Positions 1 through 8,922 of a DNA stretch of 58,815 bases are shown here, in pieces. The notes beneath the pieces were generated by a model. The model saw only the letters and a list, made by a program, of their open reading frames with translations, made no database searches and had not been told where the DNA came from. Origin of the DNA: Acidobacteriota bacterium. GTDB lineage: Bacteria > Actinomycetota > Acidimicrobiia > Acidimicrobiales > RAAP-2. The DNA is taken from NCBI GenBank assembly GCA_018971385.1, contig JAGXAY010000004.1, positions 1-58,815 of the forward strand, written 5' to 3'. Position numbers and translations under genes: made by a program. The stretch's first letter is position 1; every line of letters starts with the position of its first letter.

Positions 1-255
1 GCCTGGACGGTCACCCAGCTCGGGGCGCGCTGCGAGTACCGGTTTCAGTCGCCGGCGCCGCGTAACGGGGGAGAGTCGGTGGCGAGCGCCAACGGCCCCC
101 TCGAGGACTACCTCCACCTCTACGGACTGAACCGGGGGGTCATGATCACCCCCTTCCACAACATGGCGCTCATGTGCCCGGCGACCACCCCCGCTCACGT
201 GGCCCTCCACCAGGAGGTCTTCAGCGCGGCCCTCGACGAACTCGTGGCTCCCTAG
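1..255 (+). CDS. C-terminal part of a class III aminotransferase, glutamate-1-semialdehyde aminomutase-like (5' end outside window)
   Basis: An open frame runs from base 1 to a TAG at 253-255 and gives 84 residues. The stretch NRGVMITPFHNMALMCP and the preceding DYLHLY resemble the C-terminal domain of PLP-dependent class III aminotransferases of the glutamate-1-semialdehyde 2,1-aminomutase group found in actinobacteria. The catalytic lysine and PLP-binding residues would lie upstream and are not visible. The exact substrate cannot be told from the tail; true HemL and related aminotransferases share this end. The next gene begins 23 bases later behind its own -10 box, so the two are probably separate transcripts. 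Confidence 0.65.
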   Translation, partial: AWTVTQLGARCEYRFQSPAPRNGGESVASANGPLEDYLHLYGLNRGVMITPFHNMALMCPATTPAHVALHQEVFSAALDELVAP

Positions 256-266
256 GGGGACTTTCC

Positions 267-272
267 TAGACT
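267..272 (+). promoter_or_regulatory. -10 box of a leaderless promoter for obg
   Basis: TAGACT fits the TANNNT -10 consensus and lies six bases before the ATG at 279. That spacing places the transcription start at or next to the start codon, so the mRNA would be leaderless. No convincing -35 is seen, and no Shine-Dalgarno sequence fits between box and start. Confidence 0.6.
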
Positions 273-278
273 TGACCC

Positions 279-1658
279 ATGTCCGGATTCGTTGACGCCG
301 CCCAACTACACGCCAAGGCGGGAAACGGCGGGGCCGGGTGCATCTCCTTTCGCCGCGAGGCCCACGTCTCGAAGGGCGGTCCCGACGGGGGGGACGGAGG
401 GCGCGGCGGGGACATCTGGCTCGTCGCGGACCACAACATGGCCTCCCTGCTCGGATTTGTCGAGCACCCCTTTCGCCGGGCGACCGACGGACAGAACGGC
501 ACCTCGAAGCGTCAGCACGGTTCGCGCGGGCGTGATCTCCTGGTGTCGGTGCCGGTCGGCACCACGGTGCACACGTTGGATGGCGAGATGCTCGTCGATC
601 TCGCCGAACCCGGGGACCGGTGGCGCGCCGCCGAAGGGGGCGAGGGGGGGATGGGTAACGCCCGATTCCTCTCCAACAAGCGCCGGGCGCCGGCCTTCGC
701 CGAACAGGGCGAGTTCGGAGAGGAACGCTGGTTCAACCTCGAGTTAAAGCTCCGCGCCGACGTGGCCCTCATCGGTTTTCCGAACGTCGGCAAGTCCACC
801 CTCATCTCCACCGTCTCGGCGGCTAAACCCAAGATCGCCGACTACCCCTTCACCACGCTCGTGCCCAACCTCGGAGTGGTGCGAGTGGGTCAGCGAGCGG
901 GCAAACCGGGGGAGGCGACCGAGTACGTGATGGCCGATATTCCGGGACTCATCGAGGGCGCGGCCGAGGGGCGGGGTCTCGGCCACTCCTTCCTGCGCCA
1001 CGTCGAGCACGCCCGGGTCCTCTGCGTCCTCCTCGACCTCTCCCCGACTCGACCGAGTGACCCCGACGTTCAGTTGTCGACTCTGCTCGACGAGCTCGGC
1101 CGCTACCAGCCCGATTTGCTGGAGCGCCCCCGCGTCGTCGTGGGTTCGAAGGGTGACGTCTCGGACGCCCCCTACGACGGACTGGTGATCTCCGCCGTGA
1201 CCGGTGAAGGGGTGGAACTGCTGGCGGCCCAACTGGCCGAACGGGTCGCCGAGGCTCGGGCCGCCCAGAGTCTCGAGGGTCTCGGTCGAGTCGTGGTGCA
1301 CCGCCCGGTCTCGGAGGAGATCTCCGCGGAGCGCACCGGCGAGGGCTGGTGGCGCATACACGGTCGTCGGGCCGAGCGAGCGGTGCGTTTTCAGGACCTC
1401 ACCGACGACGGGGCGCTCGCCGAGGCGGTGGCGCGACTTCGGGAACTGGGTATTGATCGACTCCTGCAGCGTGCGGGTGCTCGCGACGGGGACGTCGTCG
1501 AGATCGGCCCCGTCTCCTTCGAGTGGTGGCGAGACGAGGTGGGGGCGGGACTCGACCGGGGCGACCACCACCGCACGACTCGCCGGGAACGCCGGGCGCG
1601 CCGCGCCCGCGACGGGGCCTGGCCCGAGGACGAGCCCGTGGTCGAGGACGAGTCGTGA
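279..1658 (+). CDS. obg: Obg/CgtA GTPase, ribosome assembly and stress factor
   Basis: The product is a 459-residue cytoplasmic GTPase that in this family binds the 50S subunit during assembly and has been linked to (p)ppGpp response. The order is classical: a glycine-rich Obg fold (about residues 1-160, with GGPDGGDGGRGGD), the G domain with P-loop GFPNVGKS at 166-173 and the DIPGLIEGA G3 region, then an OCT domain in the last third. The tail after about residue 430 is strongly charged (Arg-rich, then acidic), an actinobacterial-style extension. The ATG at 279 is chosen because of the -10 box directly before it. The stop overlaps the GTG of proB by four bases, so the two are translationally coupled. 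Confidence 0.95.
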   Translation: MSGFVDAAQLHAKAGNGGAGCISFRREAHVSKGGPDGGDGGRGGDIWLVADHNMASLLGFVEHPFRRATDGQNGTSKRQHGSRGRDLLVSVPVGTTVHTLDGEMLVDLAEPGDRWRAAEGGEGGMGNARFLSNKRRAPAFAEQGEFGEERWFNLELKLRADVALIGFPNVGKSTLISTVSAAKPKIADYPFTTLVPNLGVVRVGQRAGKPGEATEYVMADIPGLIEGAAEGRGLGHSFLRHVEHARVLCVLLDLSPTRPSDPDVQLSTLLDELGRYQPDLLERPRVVVGSKGDVSDAPYDGLVISAVTGEGVELLAAQLAERVAEARAAQSLEGLGRVVVHRPVSEEISAERTGEGWWRIHGRRAERAVRFQDLTDDGALAEAVARLRELGIDRLLQRAGARDGDVVEIGPVSFEWWRDEVGAGLDRGDHHRTTRRERRARRARDGAWPEDEPVVEDES

Positions 1659-2719
1659 GCCGACTCGTCGTCAAGGTCGGAACGAGCTCGGTGACCGACT
1701 CCTCCGGCGGGGTGGACGAGGACGTCCTGCGTCACATCGCGCAGGACGTCGCCGAGCGACGTCGTGGCGGTGATCAGATCGTCCTCGTGACCTCGGGAGC
1801 TATCACCGCGGGGTGGGCCGAGGTGGGCGAGGGGCGCGACCGACCCCAGGACTCCCGACTCCTCCAGGCGGTCTCGGCCGTTGGTCAACCCCGACTGATG
1901 GACGCCTGGCGACGGGCCTTCGGGGCCCAGGGCGTGGCGGTGGGCCAAGTACTCCTCTCACCCCTCGACTTCGCGGACCGCGCCCAGTACCTGCACGCCC
2001 GTGAGACTCTCTCGGCCCTCGACGAACTGGGTGTGGTCGCCATCGTGAACGAGAACGACGCCGTCGCCGACGAAGAGATTCGCTTCGGGGATAACGACCG
2101 ACTGGCCGCCCTCGTCGCGAACATCGTCAAGGCCGACACCCTCGTGCTCTTGACCGACACGCCGGGACTGCTGACCGGGGATCCGAGGCGTAGTCCGGAC
2201 GTGACCCTCATCGAGGAGGTGAGTGAGGTGGACGACGATCTGCGGGCCCTCGCCGGATCCTCGAGCTCCGGGGTGGGAAGCGGGGGTATGGCGTCCAAGC
2301 TGTCGGCCGCCCGCATGGCCACGTGGTCGGGGGTCGCCACGGTCATCGCCCCGGCACGTCATTCGTCCCCCGTCTCGCGGGCGGTCTCGGGAGAGCCGGG
2401 AGTGGGTACCGTGTTTCACCCCCGCCGGGCGGGCCTCAGCGCGCGCCGGGCCTGGATCGCCTTCGCCGTCTCCTCCCGTGGTCGTCTCTACATCAACCAG
2501 GGGGCCCTGCAGGCGATTGAACACCACGGTCGCAGTCTGTTGCGCGTCGGCGTCGAGCGCTCCGCGGGAGAGTTCCGGGCGGGCGAGGCGGTCGAGGTCC
2601 GCGGACCCGAGGACCAACTCGTCGCGAAGGGTCTCGTGCGCGTCGACGCCGACCAACTCTTCAGCGGTGACGACGTCGTCGTCCACCGCGACGACCTCGT
2701 GCTGTTGCGAGCCGGATGA
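1655..2719 (+). CDS. proB: Glutamate 5-kinase with C-terminal PUA domain
   Basis: This gene encodes the first enzyme of proline synthesis: ATP phosphorylates glutamate to glutamyl 5-phosphate in the cytosol. The protein has 354 residues, close to the family norm. The amino acid kinase domain begins with VVKVGTSSVTD and contains TSGAITAG, NENDAV and FGDNDRLAALVA. The last roughly 85 residues form a PUA domain. The frame is open further upstream inside obg, but the GTG at 1655 is chosen because the N-terminus MSRLVVKVGTS matches the family and forms a GTGA overlap with obg. Together with the next gene it supplies two of the three proline pathway steps. Confidence 0.94.
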   Translation: MSRLVVKVGTSSVTDSSGGVDEDVLRHIAQDVAERRRGGDQIVLVTSGAITAGWAEVGEGRDRPQDSRLLQAVSAVGQPRLMDAWRRAFGAQGVAVGQVLLSPLDFADRAQYLHARETLSALDELGVVAIVNENDAVADEEIRFGDNDRLAALVANIVKADTLVLLTDTPGLLTGDPRRSPDVTLIEEVSEVDDDLRALAGSSSSGVGSGGMASKLSAARMATWSGVATVIAPARHSSPVSRAVSGEPGVGTVFHPRRAGLSARRAWIAFAVSSRGRLYINQGALQAIEHHGRSLLRVGVERSAGEFRAGEAVEVRGPEDQLVAKGLVRVDADQLFSGDDVVVHRDDLVLLRAG

Positions 2720-2729
2720 GCCGGCTCGG

Positions 2730-2735
2730 TACGCT
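2730..2735 (+). promoter_or_regulatory. -10 box of a leaderless promoter for proA
   Basis: TACGCT fits TANNNT and ends six bases before the ATG of proA at 2742. It lies in the 22-base gap after proB, so proA probably has its own leaderless transcript in addition to read-through from obg-proB. Confidence 0.5.
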
Positions 2736-2741
2736 GGTCGG

Positions 2742-3971
2742 ATGAACGACGCACTGCGTGATCAGGGCCTCGCGGTCAAGCGAGCGGCGCGCGACCTCGC
2801 GACCACCAGCAACGAGAGACGCTCGAACGTCCTTCGTCGGGTCGCGGACGACCTCGATCACCGCCGGGACGACCTGCTCGAGGTGAATCGGGCGGAGCTC
2901 GCGCGCTACGTGGACGAGGGGGCCGGGCGGGACCGGCTCACCCTGACCCCGGCGAGGATCGACGCCATGGTGGAGGCGCTGCGCGCCGTCGCGGCCGAAC
3001 CTGACCCGCTCTTTGAACTCGTGGACGAACGTCGTCGACCGAACGGCCTCCTCGCGCGCCGGGTGCGCGTGCCCCTCGGTGTGGTGGGTGTCGTCTACGA
3101 GAATCGTCCGAACGTCACCTCCGACGTCGCCGGACTCTGCATCAAGTCCGGTAACGCGGCGTACCTGCGCGGATCGGCCAGCGCCCTCGACTCCAACCGT
3201 TTCATCGTCGCCCTGTTTCGAGCGGCGCTCGAGGCGGAGGGGCTCTCCCCCTTCGCCGTCACGCTGGTCGACGACGTGAGCCACGAGACCGCCGCCCAGT
3301 TCATGGGACTGGTCGGCATCATCGACTGCCTCATTCCCCGCGGCGGGCCGAGTCTGATTCGGGCGATGCGCGAGCACGCCCGGGTGCCCTACGTGCTGGA
3401 CGGGGACGGGAACTGCCACGTCTACGTCGACGCCCCGAGCGACCTCGAGCAAGCCGTCGCGATTGTGGTGAACGCCAAGACCTCCCGGCCCGGGGTGTGC
3501 AACGCGGCCGAGACCCTTCTCGTCCACCGCGACGTTGCTCCCACCGTCCTACCCCGTGTGCGCGAGGCCCTTTTCGGGGTCGAGCTGCGGGGCGACGAGG
3601 CGACGCGGGCCCTCATTGACGCGACACCGGCGACGGAGGAGGACTACGCCCGGGAGTTCCTCGACCTCATTCTCGCCGTGCGGGTGGTCGACTCTCTCGA
3701 GGAGGCCATGGAGCACGTCGCTCGCTACGGCACCGGCCACTCCGAAGCCATCGTCACGAGTGACCCCGAACACGCCGAGACGTGGATCCGCGGGGTGGAC
3801 GCGGCCGCGGTCGTGGTGAACGCCTCGACGAGATTCGTCGACGGGGGAGAACTGGGACTCGGCGGCGAGGTGGGAATCTCCACCCAGAAACTGCACGCCC
3901 GCGGACCGATGGGCCTGCGGGAGCTGACCTGCGTGAAGTGGGTCCTCCTCGGCGAGGGGCAGGTTCGATGA
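2742..3971 (+). CDS. proA: Glutamate-5-semialdehyde dehydrogenase (gamma-glutamyl phosphate reductase)
   Basis: The enzyme reduces glutamyl 5-phosphate with NADPH to glutamate 5-semialdehyde, the second step of proline synthesis. The product has 409 residues, the usual size. The aldehyde dehydrogenase fold is visible: VPLGVVGVVYENRPNVT near residue 105, LRGSASALDSN, LIPRGGPSLI, and the catalytic cysteine in SRPGVCNAAETLL. The C-terminus has the ProA-typical STRFVDGGELGLGGEVGIST. The ATG at 2742 is supported by the -10 box before it; the longer open frame upstream overlaps proB and carries no homology. The stop shares ATGA with the following ATPase gene. Confidence 0.95.
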   Translation: MNDALRDQGLAVKRAARDLATTSNERRSNVLRRVADDLDHRRDDLLEVNRAELARYVDEGAGRDRLTLTPARIDAMVEALRAVAAEPDPLFELVDERRRPNGLLARRVRVPLGVVGVVYENRPNVTSDVAGLCIKSGNAAYLRGSASALDSNRFIVALFRAALEAEGLSPFAVTLVDDVSHETAAQFMGLVGIIDCLIPRGGPSLIRAMREHARVPYVLDGDGNCHVYVDAPSDLEQAVAIVVNAKTSRPGVCNAAETLLVHRDVAPTVLPRVREALFGVELRGDEATRALIDATPATEEDYAREFLDLILAVRVVDSLEEAMEHVARYGTGHSEAIVTSDPEHAETWIRGVDAAAVVVNASTRFVDGGELGLGGEVGISTQKLHARGPMGLRELTCVKWVLLGEGQVR

Positions 3972-4897
3972 GCGCGCTCGATCCCCGTCAGGCCCTCGCC
4001 GAGCGACTCGGCATCGAGGTCCCGGCCCCCCGGTTCGACTCTCCCGCCCAGGTGGGCGACCTGCTCGCCGGCGTCGACTATCTCCCCTCGTCGGAGATCG
4101 CCGCCGTGACTTTCCTCGCCGACCGACTCGCGAAGCCCGTCCTCGTCGAGGGACCGGCCGGAACGGGCAAGACCGCCCTCGCGGCCGCCGTGGCCGCGGC
4201 GACGGGGTCGCGGCTCATCCGCCTGCAGTGCTACGAGGGACTGGACGAGTCGAAGGCCCTCTACGAGTGGAACTACCGCAAGCAACTCCTGCGTATTCAG
4301 GCGGGCCGGCGGGCCGACGAGACGGCGTCGTGGAGTGATCTCGAAGAGGACATCTTCTCCGACGACTTCCTCCTTACTCGACCCCTGCTCGAGGCGATTA
4401 CCGCACCCGACCCCGTGGTGCTGCTCATCGACGAGGTGGACCGGGTCGAAATCGAGACGGAGGCCCTCCTCCTCGAAATCCTCTCGGAGTACCAGGTGTC
4501 GATCCCCGAGCTCGGGACGGTGCGGGCTCGGCAGATCCCCATGGTCTTCTTGACCTCGAACGCCACGCGAGAACTCTCCGAGGCGCTCAAGCGGCGCTGC
4601 GTCTTTCTCCACGTGGGCTACCCCGACCCCGAACGGGAACGGGACATCGTCACGACCCGGGTCCCCGGTATCGCGACCCAACTAGCCACCCAGATCGCCC
4701 AGATGGTGTACTCCCTGCGCCAGCTCCCGTTGCGTAAAGCCCCCTCGGTCTCGGAGACTCTCGACTGGGCGCGAACCCTCGTCATCCTCGGTCACGAGGA
4801 ACTCGGTCCCGACGTCGCCGCCGAGACCCTCCACGTCTTGTTGAAGTACCAGAGTGACATCGCCGCCGCTCACGAGGCTCTCCTGTCGGGGGAGTAA
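3968..4897 (+). CDS. MoxR-family AAA+ ATPase (CoxD-like)
   Basis: The product is a 309-residue cytosolic AAA+ protein. Walker A GPAGTGKT lies at 62-69 and Walker B LLLIDEVDR at about 152-159, followed by a TSNATRELSEALKRRC segment that carries the sensor 1 asparagine and the arginine-finger region. MoxR ATPases act as chaperones that remodel or load metal centres together with a VWA partner. The VWA gene follows with no gap, the same pairing as CoxD-CoxE of the CO dehydrogenase maturation system. No dehydrogenase subunit is in the window, so the client is unknown. The ATG at 3968 overlaps the proA stop as ATGA. A second, unrelated-looking MoxR gene lies at 56852. Confidence 0.88.
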   Translation: MSALDPRQALAERLGIEVPAPRFDSPAQVGDLLAGVDYLPSSEIAAVTFLADRLAKPVLVEGPAGTGKTALAAAVAAATGSRLIRLQCYEGLDESKALYEWNYRKQLLRIQAGRRADETASWSDLEEDIFSDDFLLTRPLLEAITAPDPVVLLIDEVDRVEIETEALLLEILSEYQVSIPELGTVRARQIPMVFLTSNATRELSEALKRRCVFLHVGYPDPERERDIVTTRVPGIATQLATQIAQMVYSLRQLPLRKAPSVSETLDWARTLVILGHEELGPDVAAETLHVLLKYQSDIAAAHEALLSGE

Positions 4898-6274
4898 GTG
4901 TTCGATCTCCTCAGTCGGTTCATTGCCGAGTTGCGGCGGGTGGGCCTCCCCGTCTCCCTGAGCGAGCACGTGGACGCGGCCTCGGCGATGGAGGTCATCA
5001 GCATCGGCGAACGGGAGACCTTCAAGTCGGTGCTCGCCGCCACTTTGGTGAAGGACTCGACCTACCGCGACGCCTTCGACACCGCCTTCGAGGTCTACTT
5101 CGCCGGTCGCCAGGAGGGCGACCTCGACCTCGGTCCCGGGGGCGACTCGGGGACGTCGCCGGCGGGACCGGAGCGAAGCGAGAAGGAGTGGAGCGAGGAC
5201 CTCGTCGACGCGCTCGCCGAGGAGAACGAGCCGGCGCTGCGGGACGCGGCGCGCGGGGCGGTCGAGCGTTACGCCGGCTTCGAGAGGGGCCGTCCCGTCG
5301 GGGGGGCGTACTACCGCTACCGGACCCTGCGCCACCTCGACCTCGACGCCGTCACCGAGCGACTGAGCGCCCTCGAGCTCATTGGTCCCACCGACAACGA
5401 GTTGGTCGAGAAACTCAACCGCGACGAGGCCGAGCGGCGGGTCTCCCACTTCGAGGACCTCGTCGACCAGGCGATCCTCGAACGCCTGGTGGAGGACCGG
5501 GGGGCCGAGGCGGTCGCCGACTCCACGCGAGAGACGCTGCCCGAAGACGTCGACGTGATGCACGCGACGCGCGACGAGTTGGCCGACCTCGAACGCGCCC
5601 TCGCCCCTCTCAGTCGAAAACTCGCCTCCCGTTTGGCCCGCCGGCGTCGCCGTCGCCGTCGGGGTCCGCTCGATATGCGCCACACCGTGCGCGCGTCGCT
5701 CTCGACCGGGGGGGTCCCGCTCGACATCAAGTTTCGCCCACCCCGTCCGGCCAAGCCCGACCTCGTCGTCCTCGCCGACATCTCGGGATCGGTCGCGTCC
5801 TTCGCGCGCTTCACTCTCCACCTGGTGCACGCCATCTCGGAGGAGTTCTCGAAGGTCCGGAGCTTCGTCTTCGTAGACGGGGTGGACGAGGTCACGCGTT
5901 TCTTCGCCGAGACCGACGACCCGGGGGTGGCCGCCCAGCGCATCGCCACCGAGGCCGACGTCGTGGCCTTCGACGGACACTCCGACTACGGTCGGGCCCT
6001 CGAGCGCTTCGTGGAGATGCTCGGCGCGGACGTCACTCGGCGCACGACCGTCCTCATTCTCGGGGACGCCCGGTCCAACTATCACCCGGCGCGTCCCGAG
6101 TTCTTGGCCGACCTGCGAGAGAGGGTGAAGGCCATCTACTGGCTCAATCCCGAGCCGCGGGGGTACTGGAACAGCGGAGATTCGGTGATCGCCCTCTACG
6201 AACCCCACTGCGAGGAGGTGCTCGAATGTCGAACGTTGCGTCAGCTGGAGGAGTTCGTGAGTTCCCTGCCGTAG
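4898..6274 (+). CDS. VWA domain protein of the CoxE type
   Basis: The protein has 458 residues, with a helical, highly charged N-terminal half and a von Willebrand A domain in the C-terminal half. The metal-ion-dependent adhesion site starts with DISGS at 294-298 (DxSxS) in VLADISGSVASF, and a later ILGDARSNY segment fits another MIDAS loop. A basic run of arginines (about residues 243-254) precedes the domain. It has no signal peptide or membrane segment. The GTG at 4898 follows the ATPase stop directly, so the two are almost certainly co-translated and work together as an ATPase/VWA remodelling pair. The substrate is unknown. Confidence 0.85.
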   Translation: MFDLLSRFIAELRRVGLPVSLSEHVDAASAMEVISIGERETFKSVLAATLVKDSTYRDAFDTAFEVYFAGRQEGDLDLGPGGDSGTSPAGPERSEKEWSEDLVDALAEENEPALRDAARGAVERYAGFERGRPVGGAYYRYRTLRHLDLDAVTERLSALELIGPTDNELVEKLNRDEAERRVSHFEDLVDQAILERLVEDRGAEAVADSTRETLPEDVDVMHATRDELADLERALAPLSRKLASRLARRRRRRRRGPLDMRHTVRASLSTGGVPLDIKFRPPRPAKPDLVVLADISGSVASFARFTLHLVHAISEEFSKVRSFVFVDGVDEVTRFFAETDDPGVAAQRIATEADVVAFDGHSDYGRALERFVEMLGADVTRRTTVLILGDARSNYHPARPEFLADLRERVKAIYWLNPEPRGYWNSGDSVIALYEPHCEEVLECRTLRQLEEFVSSLP

Positions 6275-6927
6275 TGCCGCTGGGGTATCGGACGAGTGGA
6301 CCAGCGCCGACGGGGACGCGAATCGTTCTATTGCGCCACGGGGAAGCGCGGTGCAACGTCGACGGCGTCGTCGGGGGCCACTCGGGCTGTCGGGGGTTGA
6401 CCGAACGGGGCCGGCGCCAGGCCGAACGACTGGGCTCGCACCTCGCCGACTGGTTGGCGCCGGGAGCGCTCTACTGCTCGGCGCTTCCTCGCGCGAGAGA
6501 GACCGCGGACGCCCTGCCCCTCGAGCAGTGGGGACTTGTCCCCCAGGTCTCTCACGACTGGTGTGAACTCGAACCCGGGGAGGCGGACGGACTGACCTGG
6601 GATCAGGTGGAGGCCCGGTACGGATCGGCGGGTCTCGAGGATCCGAGCGCTCCCTTCAGTCCGGGCGGTGAGTCCCGCCGGGAGTTCTTCGCGCGGGTGC
6701 GAGAGGCGCTTCTTTCGACGTCGGCCCGTCACCCGGGAGACGTCGTCGTCGTCGCCTGTCACGGGGGGGTCATCGAGCAGGCCGTGGCGCTCGCCCTGGG
6801 CTTCGACGAGAGTGCGCGACTCCTGCTTCGCACCGAGCACTGCTCGTGGACGGAACTCGACGTGGCCGCCGGGGAGATTCGACTCCTCAGTTACAACGAG
6901 CGGGTGCGGGTTCCCACGGCGGACTGA
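6226..6927 (+). CDS. Histidine phosphatase (phosphoglycerate mutase-like) family protein
   Basis: The product has 233 residues from this ATG. The catalytic signature LLRHGEA has its phospho-accepting histidine at residue 38, and the second histidine is in [11 protein letters not shown]. The family includes phosphoglycerate mutases and many phosphatases, and the substrate cannot be assigned here. The ATG at 6226 is chosen because AGGAGG stands at 6213-6218 with proper spacing, although it overlaps the VWA gene by 49 bases. A GTG at 6274, touching the VWA stop, would give 217 residues and is the alternative. The 3' end runs 37 bases into the convergent aroG gene, so the two mRNAs are antisense at their ends. 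Confidence 0.82.
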   Translation: MSNVASAGGVREFPAVVPLGYRTSGPAPTGTRIVLLRHGEARCNVDGVVGGHSGCRGLTERGRRQAERLGSHLADWLAPGALYCSALPRARETADALPLEQWGLVPQVSHDWCELEPGEADGLTWDQVEARYGSAGLEDPSAPFSPGGESRREFFARVREALLSTSARHPGDVVVVACHGGVIEQAVALALGFDESARLLLRTEHCSWTELDVAAGEIRLLSYNERVRVPTAD

Positions 6928-8264
6928 AGGAGTTCCGAGACGTGGAAGGCCATGTCGAGGCTCTGGGAGCCGTTCAGTCGCGGATCGCAGATCGAGGTGT
7001 AGTTGAGTTCGAGGTCGCTCTCGTTCAACTGATCGCCACCGCCGAGACACTCCGTGACGTTGTCCCCCGTGAGCTCGACGTGCAGACCCCCGGGCCAGGT
7101 GCCGAGTGACTGGTGAACGCTGAAGAACTGGGCGACCTCGGTGAGAACGTCGTCGAAACTCCGGGTCTTTTGTCCCCCGACCGCCTTGAAGGTGTTGCCG
7201 TGCATGGGGTCACAGGCCCACACCACCGACGCTCCCTCTTGGCTCACGCGCTCGATCAGGCTCGGCAGGTGGTCGAGCACGCGGTCGCGACCCATGCGCG
7301 AAATGAGCGTCAGTCGCCCGGGCACGTTCTGCGGGTTGAGCGTCTCGATGAGGCGCGCCAACTGGTCCGGCGTCGTGGACGGGCCGACTTTCAGTCCGAG
7401 GGGGTTCTTGATGCCCCGGGCGAACTCGACGTGAGCGCCGTCGAGGTCCCTCGTGCGATCGCCGATCCAGAGCATGTGGGCCGAGCAGTCGTACCAGTCA
7501 CCCGTGAGGGAGTCTTGACGGGTGAGGGCCTGCTCGTAGGGGAGGATCAGCGCCTCGTGGCTCGTGTAGAAGTCGACGCTCGAGAGGGAGTGGTCGTCGT
7601 CGAGGTCGACTCCGCAGGCTCGCATGAAGTTGAGGGCGCGGTCGATGTCGTCGGCCAACACCTCGTAGCGCTTGCCCTCGGGGGACTGGGCGACGAACTG
7701 TTGGTTCCAGGCGTGCACTCGGCTGAGGGCGGCGAAGCCTCCGGTGGTGAAGGCCCGCAGCAGGTTGAGGGTGGCCACGCTCTGGTGGTAGGCGGCGAGT
7801 AGGCGGTCGGGGTCGGGGCGGCGAGCCTCGGGAGTGAACTCCTCGGAGTTCACGATGTGACCGCGAAAGGCGTCGAGGGTGACTCCGTCGCGTTCCTCGG
7901 TCGGGGTGGAGCGGGGCTTCGCGAACTGGCCGGCGATACGGCCGACTTTCACGGTCGGCACTCCCGAGGCGTAGGTGAGGGCGACGGCCATCTGCAAGAT
8001 GACCTTCAACTTGTCCCGAATGAAGTCGGCCGATCCCTCGTGGAAGGACTCGGCGCAGTCTCCGGCCTGCAGGAGGAAGGCGCGACCCTCGGCCGCCGCG
8101 CCGAGTTGGCTCGCCAACCGACGGGCCTCGCCGGCGAAGACGAGCGGGGGCTTCGCGGCGAGCTCGGCCTCCACGCGCTCGAGGTGCGCGAGGTCGGGCC
8201 AGGTGGGGCTCTGGGTGAGGGGGCGGTCACGCCAACTACGTGGGCTCCAGGGGGTCGGGCTCAT
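6891..8264 (-). CDS. aroG: Class II 3-deoxy-7-phosphoheptulonate synthase (DAHP synthase)
   Basis: The enzyme condenses phosphoenolpyruvate and erythrose 4-phosphate, the entry step of the shikimate pathway. The 457-residue length and motifs are those of the plant/actinobacterial class II type: [11 protein letters not shown] near residue 85, [37 protein letters not shown] split by conserved turns, and [11 protein letters not shown] near the C-terminus. The ATG at 8264 lies six bases after a TAGCCT -10 box, so a leaderless transcript is likely. It is transcribed alone, divergently from nadD and convergently with the phosphatase gene. Confidence 0.94.
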   Translation of the reverse strand: MSPTPWSPRSWRDRPLTQSPTWPDLAHLERVEAELAAKPPLVFAGEARRLASQLGAAAEGRAFLLQAGDCAESFHEGSADFIRDKLKVILQMAVALTYASGVPTVKVGRIAGQFAKPRSTPTEERDGVTLDAFRGHIVNSEEFTPEARRPDPDRLLAAYHQSVATLNLLRAFTTGGFAALSRVHAWNQQFVAQSPEGKRYEVLADDIDRALNFMRACGVDLDDDHSLSSVDFYTSHEALILPYEQALTRQDSLTGDWYDCSAHMLWIGDRTRDLDGAHVEFARGIKNPLGLKVGPSTTPDQLARLIETLNPQNVPGRLTLISRMGRDRVLDHLPSLIERVSQEGASVVWACDPMHGNTFKAVGGQKTRSFDDVLTEVAQFFSVHQSLGTWPGGLHVELTGDNVTECLGGGDQLNESDLELNYTSICDPRLNGSQSLDMAFHVSELLQSAVGTRTRSL

Positions 8265-8270
8265 ACGACC

Positions 8271-8276
8271 AGGCTA
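8271..8276 (-). promoter_or_regulatory. -10 box of a leaderless promoter for aroG
   Basis: On the minus strand this reads TAGCCT, six bases before the ATG at 8264. The plus strand carries the nadD -10 box 57 bases away, so aroG and nadD are driven by back-to-back promoters in an 81-base gap. Confidence 0.6.
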
Positions 8277-8332
8277 GAGGGTGCGTCAGGGGTCCTCCAC
8301 CACGTCGAACCAGCGCACCGGCGTGCTCGGCG

Positions 8333-8338
8333 TAGGCT
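8333..8338 (+). promoter_or_regulatory. -10 box of a leaderless promoter for nadD
   Basis: TAGGCT lies seven bases before the GTG at 8346. The bases between (GAGAGGA) also resemble a weak Shine-Dalgarno sequence, so either leaderless or very short-leader translation is possible. Confidence 0.6.
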
Positions 8339-8345
8339 GAGAGGA

Positions 8346-8912
8346 GTGAGCACCCGAGTCGGACTCTTCGGGGGCACCTTCGACCCCCCCCACCACGGCC
8401 ACGTTGCGGCGCTGCGGGCGGCGTGGGCGACGGGGCTCTTCGATCGGATTGAGGTCACGGTGGCGGGCGACCCGTACCAGAAGTCGGCCGGTCGGGTCGT
8501 GCACTCGGCTCTCGATCGTTTGGCCATGGCCCACGAGGCCTTCGATTCACTCGACGGCGTAGTGGTCTCGGACCGTGAAGTGCGCCGCATCGGGCCGAGC
8601 TACACCATCGACACCGTTCGCGAACTTCTGGCCGAGGGGTGCGACGTGGACCTGCTCGTCGGAGAAGATCTGCTCTCCTCACTCGACTCGTGGCGGGGGG
8701 CGAACGAGCTCGCCCAACTCGTTCGCGTCGGAGTGGTTCCCCGACCGGGTTCCGTTCCCCGGGCTCTCGAGGGCTGGCGTACTTACGTGGTGCCGATGAT
8801 TCCGGTGGATCTCTCGAGTACCCGGGTTCGCGACGCCCACCAGCACCACGAAGCCCTCGACGACTTCGCTCCGGCGCCGGTTATCTCCCTTTTTCGCGAA
8901 CTCGACGAGTAG
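8346..8912 (+). CDS. nadD: Nicotinate-nucleotide adenylyltransferase
   Basis: NadD transfers AMP from ATP to nicotinate mononucleotide, giving deamido-NAD in NAD synthesis. The 188-residue product starts MSTRVGLFGGTFDPPHHGHV; GGTFDPPHxGH (residues 9-19) is the nucleotidyltransferase signature. SYTIDTVREL and the C-terminal SSTRVR are also typical of the family. The frame is open far upstream through the aroG antisense region, but the GTG at 8346 gives the correct N-terminus and has a -10 box seven bases before it. The linkage to rsfS downstream is common in bacteria. Confidence 0.93.
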   Translation: MSTRVGLFGGTFDPPHHGHVAALRAAWATGLFDRIEVTVAGDPYQKSAGRVVHSALDRLAMAHEAFDSLDGVVVSDREVRRIGPSYTIDTVRELLAEGCDVDLLVGEDLLSSLDSWRGANELAQLVRVGVVPRPGSVPRALEGWRTYVVPMIPVDLSSTRVRDAHQHHEALDDFAPAPVISLFRELDE

Positions 8913-8915
8913 AGT
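8910..8915 (+). promoter_or_regulatory. -10 box overlapping the nadD stop codon, for the 56-residue gene
   Basis: TAGAGT begins with the TAG stop of nadD and ends seven bases before the ATG at 8923. It matches the leaderless arrangement of other genes here and supports the small gene as a real transcription unit with rsfS. Confidence 0.45.
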
Positions 8916-8922
8916 GGGGCCG

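Noticed and set aside
4682-6208. A 508-codon open frame on the minus strand opposite the CoxE-like gene
   Set aside because: Composition (Gly, Val, Glu, Arg rich) is typical of antisense frames in high-GC DNA, and the plus strand encodes a clear VWA protein. Similar long shadows oppose cdsA, proS and livK and were rejected for the same reason.
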